44,197 nt of DNA from NCBI GenBank assembly GCA_016194985.1, contig JACQAK010000023.1:1-44197 (forward strand), in the 5' to 3' direction. Source of the DNA: Bacteroidota bacterium (GTDB lineage: Bacteria > Bacteroidota > Bacteroidia > B-17B0 > Aurantibacillaceae). Shown piece by piece: positions 1 through 8,557 of the stretch. The notes under the pieces were generated by a model. The model was not told where the DNA came from. It ran no database searches and worked only from the letters and a program-made list of their open reading frames with translations. Every line of letters begins with the position of its first letter. The stretch's first letter is position 1. The position numbers were made by a program, and so were the translations under genes.

Positions 1-141
1 AATGGTTATCGTTTCTGTATTTGAACAACCGATAGCATCTGTTCCTGATACCGTATATGTTGTTGTTAACGATGGTGTATCCACAATGCTGGCCGTAGTT
101 GCAGATGTAGGATTCCATGTATAGGTGTTTGCGCCGCTGGC
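1..141 (-). repeat. 141-bp exact direct repeat, copy 1
   Basis: Bases 1-141 are identical to 1171-1311. The match may extend past the left edge. On the right it ends at 141/142, where copy 2 jumps to the next unit. Confidence 0.92.
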
Positions 142-3100
142 GGTTAAGGTCACTGTACCAGCTGCACATAATGCCGTTGGCATCGCCACAACAGAAATTG
201 TTGGCGCTGAATTTACATTAACAGTAATGGTTTCTGTAGTAATACATCCAAAACCATTATCCCCGTCAACCGAATATGTTGTAGTAGTTAAAGGAGCTAC
301 CGTTACATTGGTTCCGGTCAATACACCGGGATTCCATGTATAGGATGTTGCTCCAACGGCTGATAATGTTGTAGAACTTCCGGCACATATCGTAGATGAT
401 GATGCAGAAGGGATGATTGTAGCACTTGGACTAACTACCAAAGAAATAGTTTGTGTTCCTGTACAGGTTCCATTATCGCCATCAACTGTATAAGTTGTAG
501 TAGTTAAAGGGTTTACTGTTACACTTGTTCCTGTTAATACTCCCGGATTCCACGTATAGGATGTTGCCCCTGATGCTGTTAACGTAGCTGTACCACCAAT
601 ACAAATAACTGTTGGTGAACTCACAATATTTATGGTAGGATTACCAACACTGATCGTAATGGTTTCTGTATTGGAACAACCAATAGCATCTGTTCCGGTA
701 ACCGTATATGTTGTTGTTAATGTTGGCGTATCAACAATCGTAGCTGTTGTTAATGCTGTTGGATTCCAGGTATAAGTGGAAGCTCCGCTGGCCGTTAACG
801 TTACCGGTGCTGCAGTACATAAGGCCGTAGCTGTAGTTGCAATAGATAATGAAGGAGCTGCATTTACTGCAATTGTAATCGTCTCTGAAGAGATACAACC
901 CAATCCATTATCTCCATCCACCGTGTAAGTTGTCGTAACAGAAGGTATAACCGCTACAGCAGTACCAGTTAATACTCCAGGGTTCCAGGTATTATCTCCA
1001 TCTACTGTATACGTTGTGGTGGTTAAAGGAGTAACCGTTACACTTGTTCCGGATAATGCACCCGGATTCCAGGTATAAGATGTTGCTCCACTCGCCGTCA
1101 GAGTAGCTGTTCCTCCGGTACATAATGAAGTTGTAGTAGCAACAACATTAATAGTTGGATTACCAACACTAATGGTTATCGTTTCTGTATTTGAACAACC
1201 GATAGCATCTGTTCCTGATACCGTATATGTTGTTGTTAACGATGGTGTATCCACAATGCTGGCCGTAGTTGCAGATGTAGGATTCCATGTATAGGTGTTT
1301 GCGCCGCTGGCAATACATCCCGAACCGTTGTCTCCATCAACCGTATATGTTGTAGTAGTTAAAGGGGCAACTGTTACACTGGTTCCGGTTAATACACCGG
1401 GATTCCAGGTATAAGACATTGCACCACTTCCAGTTAAGGTTGCAGAGTTTCCGGCACATATCGTATTTGATGAAGCACTTGCGATAACCGTTGGGGAACC
1501 TATACTAATTGTAATTGTTTTTGTATTACTACATCCTATTGCATCTGCTCCCGTAACTGTATATATAGTTGTTGAGGCAGGAGTATCTACAATACTGGCT
1601 GTTGTAGCTGCTGTTGGATTCCATGTATATGAAACGGCTCCACTTGCCGTTAATGTAACAGATCCTGAAGCGCATAACGCAGTTGGTGTTGCCGCTATGG
1701 ATAAAGAAGGTGAAGAATTAACAGCAATAGCAATTGTTTGACTACTGATGCATCCCGAACCATTATCTCCATTGACGGTGTATGTGGTATTTATTAAAGG
1801 TGTAACCGTTACATTGGCTCCGGTCAATGCTCCCGGATTCCAGGTATAGGATGTTGCTCCAATGGCTGATAATGTTGTAGAGCTTCCGGCACATATCGTA
1901 GATGATGATGCAGAAGGATTGATTGTAGCGCTCGGACTTACGACTAATGAAATTGTCTGTGTTCCTGAGCATGTTCCATTATCACCGGTAACGGTATAGG
2001 TTGTTGTTGTGGAAGGGGAAACTGCGACAGAAGATGCGGTTACTCCCAAAGAACTCCATGTATAGGATGTTGCACCCGATGCTGTTAACGTAGCTGTTCC
2101 CCCATTGCATATAGCTGTTGGTGTGGCAACAACATTTATAGTAAGGCTTCCAACAGCAACCGTAATAGTTTGAGTAGAAGAACAACCGATTGCATCGGCA
2201 CCTGTTACAGTATAAGTAGTTGTTAATGTTGGCGTATCAATAATGCTCGCTGTAGTTGCTGATGTAGGATTCCAGGTATATGTTGAGGCACCACTGGCTG
2301 TTAACGTGACTGAACCGCCTGCACATAGCGCAGTTGGCGTAGCTGTAACAGAAACGGAAGGTGCAGAATTCACATTGACTACGATCGTTTGGCTCGCAAC
2401 GCATCCTGAACCATTATCTCCATCCACAGTATATGTTGTGGTGGATAAAGGATTAACTGTTACGCTTGTTCCTGTTAAAGCTCCCGGATTCCAGGTATAT
2501 GTCGCAGCGCCACTTCCTGTTAAGGTAGCCGTAGAACCAGCACATACAGTAGCGGATGATGATGTAGCAAGCACCGTAGGAGTTGTACTAACATTGATAG
2601 CAATTGTATTAGTAGCCGTACACCCCGCAGCATTTACACTGTTAATTGTGTAAGTGGTTGTAACAGTTGGTGAAACAACAACCGAGTTCCCGATTAAAGC
2701 TCCCGGATTCCAGGTATATGTTGTAGCGCCACTTCCTGTTAAAGTAGTTGTATTCCCTGCACAAATAGACGTTGAAGAGGCAGTTGCAGAAACGGCAGGA
2801 CTACTTACCAATACATCCACCGTTTGTGTTGCCGAACATCCTAAAGCGTCTAATCCGGTAACTGTATAAACAGTTGCTGTAACCGGTGTAACAGAAACGC
2901 TTGCCCCTGTCAATGCTCCGGGATTCCATGTATACGATGTCGCCCCGCTTCCTGTTAAAGTTGCCGAAGAACCGGCGCAAATATTTGTAGGGCTGGAAGT
3001 TGCTGTAAGTGTAGGAGCGGTGTTTACTATTAAAGAAACAGTTGCTGTGTTGGAGCAGGAACCTGTTACCCCTGTTACTGTATAGATTGTAGTAACAGCC

Positions 3101-6100
3101 GGTGTTACAGAAACAGTAGTTCCTGTTAATGCTCCAGGATTCCATGTATACGATGTAGCGCCGCTTCCTGTTAACGTAGCACTATTTCCGGAACAGATAG
3201 CCGTAGGGTTAGATACAGCTGTTACGCTTAAATTAGATACCGCTAAATTTAGAGTAGTTGTACTTAAGCATCCTAGCGCAGTAGTTCCGGTAACGGTATA
3301 AACAGTGGTTGAAGCCGGTGTTACAGAAACCGTAGTCCCTGTTAATCCACCCGGATTCCAGGTATACGAAGTAGCACCACTTCCTGTTAACGTAGCAGTA
3401 TTTCCTGCACATAAAACTGTAGGATTTGCTGTTGCAGATATTGTAGGGTTTGAAACACTTAATGATACTGTACTTGTATTACTACAACCTGAAGCTGAAA
3501 TACCCGTTACAGTATATATTGTAGTAGCAACAGGTGTTACGGAAACTGTAGTTCCTGTTACCCCTCCGGGATTCCAGGTATACGAAGTAGCACCGCTTCC
3601 TGTTAAAGTGGCTGAAGAACCGGCACAAACAGTTGAAGGATTAGAAGTAAGCGTAAGAGTTGGTAATGAGTTTACCGTTAACGAAACTGTTCCTGTATTA
3701 GAACAGGAACCGATTGCTCCAGTTATCGTATATACTGTTGTAGTAGCAGGTGTTACAGAAACGGTTGTTCCCGTTATTCCTCCCGGATTCCAGGTATACG
3801 ATGTAGCACCACTTCCGGTTAAGGTTGCCGAAGAACCGGCACAAATTACGGTTGGAGAAGCGGATGCGCCAACAGTCAAAGCCGGAATAACTGTCACAGA
3901 AACTGTTTTAGTGTTGGTACAACCTAAAGCGGACGCACCAGATACGGTATAAACGGTTGTAGCAGCCGGTGTTACAGATACTGTTGTTCCTGTCAATGCC
4001 CCTGGATTCCACGAATACGATGTAGCACCGCTGGCCGTTAATGTTGCTGTTGTTCCAACACAAACAGTTGAAGAACTCGAGGTAAGAGTAAGTGTTGGTA
4101 AGGCATTTACGGTTAAAGAAACCGTTGCAGTATTTGAACAAGAGCCTGCTAATCCTGTTACTGTATAGATAGTTGTTGTAGCCGGTGTTACAGACACTGT
4201 TGTTCCCGTTAATCCTCCCGGATTCCAGGTATACGATATAGCTCCATTGGCGGTTAATGTTGCTGAAGAACCGGCGCAAACAGTTGAAGGATTAGAAGTA
4301 AGCGTAAGAGTCGGTAATGAGTTTACAGTTAACGAAACTGTTCCTGTATTAGAACAAGAACCGGTTGCTCCCGTTACCGTATATACTGTTGTAGCGGCCG
4401 GTGTTACTGATACGGTTGTCCCCGTTAATCCTCCCGGATTCCAGGTATACGATGTAGCACCACTTCCGGTTAAGGTTGCCGAAGAACCGGCACAAACAGT
4501 TGAAGGATTAGATGTAAGTGTTAGTGTTGGCAAACTATTTACAGTTAAAGCAACTGTATTAGTTGAAAAACAACCAAATCCATTATCTCCTGTCAAAGTA
4601 TATGTAGTACTAACACCCGGAGAAACTGTTGCTGAACTTCCGGTAAGTGCGCCCGGATTCCAGGTATAACTTACAGCACCACTTCCGGTAAGAGTTGCTG
4701 AGCTTCCTGCGCAAATGAGTGATGGTGATGAAGATGCTCCAATTGTTGGAGTAGCTGTTACTTTTAGATTTACGGTTGCACTTCCTGTACAACTTAGTGA
4801 CGATGTCCCTACAACAGTATATACCGTTGTAACTAAAGGAGATACTGTTACTGTTGATCCCGAAAGGTTCCCGGGATTCCATGTATAGGTAGAAGCACCA
4901 CTGGCACTTAGCGTTCCTGTAGATCCTGAACATAAGATCAACGGAGTATTAGTTGTAGTAACTGTAGGAACAGGTTTAACAAATACAAAAACAGTATTTG
5001 TCCCAATACAACCTGAAGCAACTTGCCCTCTCACGGTATATGTTGTACTTGTAGAGGGAGCTGGTGTTACAACAGAACCAGTTAAGGCTCCCGGTAACCA
5101 TGTATAGGTTGTTGCCCCGCTTGACGACAACGTTAATGTTGTTCCTGCACAAACAGTTGAAGACGACGACCCCGCAGTAACCGTTGGCGTTGTTCCTACC
5201 GATAGATTCAACGTTCGACTGGCCGTACAACCTAGTGCATTAGTTCCTGTGACAGTATATATTGTTGTACCTGCCGGAGTAACTACCACCGTGTTTCCTG
5301 TCAATGCTCCCGGATTCCAGGTATAGGTACTTGCACCGGTACTTGTAAGTGTTGCCGTACTTGAAGAACACAAGATGGTAGGGTTACTTGTTGCCGTAAG
5401 ATTAAGAGTAGACACATTCACACTTAGCGTTGTAGTTCCGTTACATCCGTTCACGTCAGTACCGGTAACAGTATAAATTGTAGTAACGGATGGGGATACA
5501 GCAACATTTGATCCTGTTAATGCTCCCGGACTCCACGTATATGTCGAAGCTCCCGAAACCGTTAATGTAGAACTATTTCCTCTACATATTATAGTAGGTG
5601 AAGCTGCAGGAGAAACAGTAACCGATGAATTAACTGTAATATCAATCGTATTTGTTGAAGAACAACCAAGAGCATTAAGCCCTGTTAAAGTATAACTACT
5701 GCTCACAGCTGGAGTAACTGTAATTGCTGTTGTAGTAAATGAACCCGGCGTCCATGTATATGTTACTCCACCATTGGCAGTTAATGTGGAACCAAAGCCA
5801 GGACATAAAGTAGTGGATGAGGCTGAGATATTAATAGTGGGGCTGGATAATACTGTTACGCTCAAAGCTCTTGTGTTTGTACAACCGAAAGCATTAGTTC
5901 CTGTAACTGTATATGTAGTACTTACCGTCGGACTTACAACAATCGGAGTACCTGTCATTCCGCCAGGAGCCCAGGTATAAGTTAATGCACCACTCGCTGT
6001 TAAAGTCGATGTTCCGCCAACACATATTGCTGTTGGTGTTCTGGCACCTGTTATATTAGGTATACTAACCGATACTGTAATGAATTTTGTAGCTGTACAT

Positions 6101-7884
6101 GCGCCCCCATTAGACCCTGTAACTGTATAAATAGTCGTCGTTGTAGGAGATACAGCTATAGAAGCACTTGTAAGCGATCCAGGCAACCATGTATAGGAAG
6201 TGGCTCCTATGGCTGTTAATGTTGAAGTTCCTCCTTTACAAATAACTGTAGGGGAGGCACTTGCTGTAAATGTTATACCCGGTGATACTGTTACACCTAC
6301 CGTATTAGTTCCGGCACAACCTGAGGCATTTCGGCCGGTAACGGTGTAAGTAGTATTAGCAGTTGGTGTTACAACTACAGATGCCCCTGCTAAATTTCCT
6401 GGGTTCCATATGTAAGTATTCGCTCCACTTGATGTTAATGTAACTGAGCTACCAGAACACGCAAGACTTGTTGATGCCGATGCAGTGATTGTAGGCGTAG
6501 TACTCACAAGCACATTTACTGCCCGTGTAGCAGTACACCCGGCAGCATTGGTCCCTGTGACCGTATATTGTGTAGTAACAGTTGGAGAAACCACTACCGT
6601 ATTTCCCGTTAAGGCTCCGGGATTCCATGTATAGGAGAAAGCGCCATTGCTTGTTAAAGTTGATGAATTTCCGGTACATAATACTGTTGGATTACTGGTT
6701 GCTGTAACCGTAGGGTTTGTATTTACAACCAAACTAATTGTTTGTGTTGTACTGCAACTTCCATTTGTTTCCGTAAGAGTATATGTTGTTGTTACCGTAG
6801 GAGAAACCGAAATCGAAGAAGTTGTTGCTCCGCCCGGCATCCATGAATAAGTAGCCGCTCCGGAAGCGGAAAGAACAGCAGAATTTCCACGACAAATAGC
6901 AGTAGGTGTTGCTACAGGAGCAGATGGTGTTGGTGTAACAGACACCTGAACCGTACTTGAATACGAGGTAATCGTTCCTGCGCAGTCGCTAACATTCATA
7001 GTAGCCGTATAATTACTGGTAGCTGTAGGACACGGGGCCGCTGTTAATCCTGTTGCCGTAAACCCCGATGGGCCTGACCAATTTACCGTAAATGTATTAG
7101 CACCTGTTGGAACATATCGCCACGCTTCATTCGTTGCATTCCAGGCAGTAAGCACATTTCTGGTAGCAGGCGCAACAGCTATAGTACCGGTAGAATTTTG
7201 AATTCCCATTAAACCCCTGCCCGATTGCCATGATGCACATGAAGTGGAACTGGCTACATAAGTTTCTATAATATTTGTACCTTCATGCAATACTACCTGA
7301 AAGGTGGCTAATTGCGAGGTGCAACTGTAGGTAGGTATAGCAGACCAATATGCCACAAATTTACGACAAGGAGCAACACCTGTAGTATATGTAAATACAC
7401 TTGAAGAAGCTCCTGAAGAAGGATCAATGTCACGATATGCTACACATATTGTATTTCCGGGGTGTTCCGTTAAATTTGGCAAAACAGCACTTGTAGAAAA
7501 ATCTTCGGCGCCATTGGCTTTTGTAATGTCAAATGTAATTTCACCATTACTACCAACCAATAACTGGCTAAAGGTATTACCGAAATAACAAAAATTAAAT
7601 CCGATATTAATTGTGGAACTCCATAAATCATCAATGTTTCCAATAGCTGCAGTACCTCCCGAAAAAGGAAAAGGAGAATACGTAATTGAGCCCACACTAT
7701 AATTGGTTGTGGCTTTTACAGGAATAACAGTGGCTGTTAAATTAGCACATTGCCCCGAACAGATAGTGGTGCTTGGGCCTGTTCCGGCCTGAGCATTAAT
7801 GGTTGGACAGGTTTGAGAAATACTGATCTGTTGTGAAAAAACAACAAGTAACAGAACCTGAAGAGATTTAGTAAAAAACTTCAT
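1..7884 (-). CDS. giant secreted Ig-like repeat protein (3' partial)
   Basis: The frame is open from an ATG at 7884-7882 to the left edge, 2,628 codons without a stop, so the C-terminus is outside the window. The protein starts with a Sec signal peptide (MKFFTKSLQVLLLVVFSQQ). A non-repetitive region of about 300 residues follows, rich in Gly, Ser, Thr and aromatic residues. Then come about 33 tandem units of about 72 residues. Each carries a Cys after T-x-x-x-C, an L-x-A-S-G-A-x-S/T-Y-T-W-N-P core, a T-V-T-P strand and a closing T-T-Y-T-V-x-G. These look like the Ig/PKD-like domains common in Bacteroidota cell-surface adhesins. Proteins of this design usually end in a T9SS type A or B sorting domain; that is inference, because the end is missing. 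An adhesion or matrix role is likely. It probably shares a transcript with the small secreted gene 6 bases upstream. Confidence 0.88.
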   Translation of the reverse strand, partial: MKFFTKSLQVLLLVVFSQQISISQTCPTINAQAGTGPSTTICSGQCANLTATVIPVKATTNYSVGSITYSPFPFSGGTAAIGNIDDLWSSTINIGFNFCYFGNTFSQLLVGSNGEITFDITKANGAEDFSTSAVLPNLTEHPGNTICVAYRDIDPSSGASSSVFTYTTGVAPCRKFVAYWSAIPTYSCTSQLATFQVVLHEGTNIIETYVASSTSCASWQSGRGLMGIQNSTGTIAVAPATRNVLTAWNATNEAWRYVPTGANTFTVNWSGPSGFTATGLTAAPCPTATSNYTATMNVSDCAGTITSYSSTVQVSVTPTPSAPVATPTAICRGNSAVLSASGAATYSWMPGGATTSSISVSPTVTTTYTLTETNGSCSTTQTISLVVNTNPTVTATSNPTVLCTGNSSTLTSNGAFSYTWNPGALTGNTVVVSPTVTTQYTVTGTNAAGCTATRAVNVLVSTTPTITASASTSLACSGSSVTLTSSGANTYIWNPGNLAGASVVVTPTANTTYTVTGRNASGCAGTNTVGVTVSPGITFTASASPTVICKGGTSTLTAIGATSYTWLPGSLTSASIAVSPTTTTIYTVTGSNGGACTATKFITVSVSIPNITGARTPTAICVGGTSTLTASGALTYTWAPGGMTGTPIVVSPTVSTTYTVTGTNAFGCTNTRALSVTVLSSPTINISASSTTLCPGFGSTLTANGGVTYTWTPGSFTTTAITVTPAVSSSYTLTGLNALGCSSTNTIDITVNSSVTVSPAASPTIICRGNSSTLTVSGASTYTWSPGALTGSNVAVSPSVTTIYTVTGTDVNGCNGTTTLSVNVSTLNLTATSNPTILCSSSTATLTSTGASTYTWNPGALTGNTVVVTPAGTTIYTVTGTNALGCTASRTLNLSVGTTPTVTAGSSSSTVCAGTTLTLSSSGATTYTWLPGALTGSVVTPAPSTSTTYTVRGQVASGCIGTNTVFVFVKPVPTVTTTNTPLILCSGSTGTLSASGASTYTWNPGNLSGSTVTVSPLVTTVYTVVGTSSLSCTGSATVNLKVTATPTIGASSSPSLICAGSSATLTGSGAVSYTWNPGALTGSSATVSPGVSTTYTLTGDNGFGCFSTNTVALTVNSLPTLTLTSNPSTVCAGSSATLTGSGATSYTWNPGGLTGTTVSVTPAATTVYTVTGATGSCSNTGTVSLTVNSLPTLTLTSNPSTVCAGSSATLTANGAISYTWNPGGLTGTTVSVTPATTTIYTVTGLAGSCSNTATVSLTVNALPTLTLTSSSSTVCVGTTATLTASGATSYSWNPGALTGTTVSVTPAATTVYTVSGASALGCTNTKTVSVTVIPALTVGASASPTVICAGSSATLTGSGATSYTWNPGGITGTTVSVTPATTTVYTITGAIGSCSNTGTVSLTVNSLPTLTLTSNPSTVCAGSSATLTGSGATSYTWNPGGVTGTTVSVTPVATTIYTVTGISASGCSNTSTVSLSVSNPTISATANPTVLCAGNTATLTGSGATSYTWNPGGLTGTTVSVTPASTTVYTVTGTTALGCLSTTTLNLAVSNLSVTAVSNPTAICSGNSATLTGSGATSYTWNPGALTGTTVSVTPAVTTIYTVTGVTGSCSNTATVSLIVNTAPTLTATSSPTNICAGSSATLTGSGATSYTWNPGALTGASVSVTPVTATVYTVTGLDALGCSATQTVDVLVSSPAVSATASSTSICAGNTTTLTGSGATTYTWNPGALIGNSVVVSPTVTTTYTINSVNAAGCTATNTIAINVSTTPTVLATSSSATVCAGSTATLTGSGAATYTWNPGALTGTSVTVNPLSTTTYTVDGDNGSGCVASQTIVVNVNSAPSVSVTATPTALCAGGSVTLTASGASTYTWNPTSATTASIIDTPTLTTTYTVTGADAIGCSSTQTITVAVGSLTINVVATPTAICNGGTATLTASGATSYTWSSLGVTASSVAVSPSTTTTYTVTGDNGTCSGTQTISLVVSPSATINPSASSSTICAGSSTTLSAIGATSYTWNPGALTGANVTVTPLINTTYTVNGDNGSGCISSQTIAIAVNSSPSLSIAATPTALCASGSVTLTASGAVSYTWNPTAATTASIVDTPASTTIYTVTGADAIGCSNTKTITISIGSPTVIASASSNTICAGNSATLTGSGAMSYTWNPGVLTGTSVTVAPLTTTTYTVDGDNGSGCIASGANTYTWNPTSATTASIVDTPSLTTTYTVSGTDAIGCSNTETITISVGNPTINVVATTTSLCTGGTATLTASGATSYTWNPGALSGTSVTVTPLTTTTYTVDGDNTWNPGVLTGTAVAVIPSVTTTYTVDGDNGLGCISSETITIAVNAAPSLSIATTATALCTAAPVTLTASGASTYTWNPTALTTATIVDTPTLTTTYTVTGTDAIGCSNTETITISVGNPTINIVSSPTVICIGGTATLTASGATSYTWNPGVLTGTSVTVNPLTTTTYTVDGDNGTCTGTQTISLVVSPSATIIPSASSSTICAGSSTTLSAVGATSYTWNPGVLTGTNVTVAPLTTTTYSVDGDNGFGCITTETITVNVNSAPTISVVAMPTALCAAGTVTLTASGANTYTWNPTSATTASIVDTPSLTTTYTVSGTDAIGCSNTETITI
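1171..1311 (-). repeat. 141-bp exact direct repeat, copy 2, next to a truncated unit
   Basis: This copy is identical to 1-141. Directly after it, at 1311/1312, the sequence equivalent to 142-240 of copy 1 (99 bases, 33 codons) is absent and the aatacatcc motif follows at once. The reading frame is kept. Confidence 0.92.
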
Positions 7885-7890
7885 AAACTA

Positions 7891-8340
7891 TTATTGAATG
7901 GTTAAATTAAGACTCTTAAGAACTTGAGGGTTTGAAATATCCATCGCATCAATGGCTTTTATTTCAGATGCAGATAATACATCGGAAACACTTGATCCCG
8001 CTGAATGCTCGAGGACTTTTTCTGATGCAGAAACTTCAAAATAATCCGTAGATCCTTTTGTGTATTTTTTAAGAAAAGCCAGGCATTCTGTTCTCACCAA
8101 AAAAGCGAAGTATGCTCCGGCATTTTTATCACTATCGTATTTTTTTACGGCAGCTACCTGGTTTTTAACCAGCTCTTTGAAAGATGCTATTCTTTCAGGA
8201 TTAGTTTCATCAAGCAGGTTCTTTTGAACAGCTCTGATAGCAACATTATTTTTATTTATAAACTCTCTTAATTCTGATTTAGTTTGTGCTTGTATAACAG
8301 CGCAAAATAATAACGCGGATATAATCAGTTTTAATCTCAT
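7891..8340 (-). CDS. small secreted protein of unknown function
   Basis: This 149-residue protein has a clear signal peptide (MRLKLIISALLFCAVIQAQ). A helical, Lys/Glu-rich body follows, with two Cys-free halves apart from one Cys near residue 85. No catalytic motif is visible and I do not recognise a family. It starts at an ATG and ends 6 bases before the start of the giant repeat protein on the same strand, so the two are very likely co-transcribed. It may be a periplasmic or surface partner of the adhesin; that is inference from position only. Confidence 0.75.
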   Translation of the reverse strand: MRLKLIISALLFCAVIQAQTKSELREFINKNNVAIRAVQKNLLDETNPERIASFKELVKNQVAAVKKYDSDKNAGAYFAFLVRTECLAFLKKYTKGSTDYFEVSASEKVLEHSAGSSVSDVLSASEIKAIDAMDISNPQVLKSLNLTIQ

Positions 8341-8511
8341 ATAAGGGTATGTATGATGTCTTTATGTAAGGTCTAAAAATACAACAATTATTAACATCTT
8401 TTTAACAAAATGAGTGAATTGAAAACTAAAAATTATTTAAGTTATTAAAAATCAATGAATTAATAAAAGTTAAAACTATTATAGGGCGTTATTTGCCAAA
8501 CATAAATGCAT

Positions 8512-8549
8512 AAAAAAGCCGCCTGCCTTGAGGCAGACGGCTTTTAAGT
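8512..8549 (-). terminator. rho-independent terminator of secA
   Basis: A 14-bp stem with one mismatch (8514-8527 with 8532-8545) closes on a TTGA loop. It is flanked by A-tracts on the left and T-tracts on the right, so it could work in both directions. It lies 9 bases beyond the secA stop codon. Confidence 0.8.
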
Positions 8550-8557
8550 TAATAAAT

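Larger units (their letters stand above)
1..6860 (-). repeat. tandem Ig-like domain array, about 216-219 bp per unit
   Basis: The codons for Y-T-W-N-P recur about every 216-219 bases, for example near 546, 762, 2270, 2489, 2708, 3572, 3785, 4436 and 6623. This gives about 33 units on the minus strand. N-terminal units (about 4.6-6.9 kb) differ strongly from one another, while units between 1 and 4.5 kb are much more alike. In the distal 2.5 kb three unit types recur in order: one with G-C-S-N-T-x-T-I-T-I, one with C-x-G-T-Q-T-I-S-L, and one with G-C-I-x-x-x-T-I. The super-period is about 651 bases (unit centres at about 111 and 762, then 1617 and 2270). Confidence 0.9.

Noticed and set aside
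3305..3952. Long plus-strand open frame of 215 codons, and several similar ones between 1 and 7 kb on both strands
   Set aside because: They are mirror images of the repeat codons of the minus-strand adhesin. They recur with its period, consist of low-complexity PVTV/APLPVKV text, and lack signal peptides or own starts.
1..6860. Periodic repeats as a possible CRISPR array
   Set aside because: The period is about 217 bp, fully coding, with protein-level conservation and no short repeat/spacer structure.
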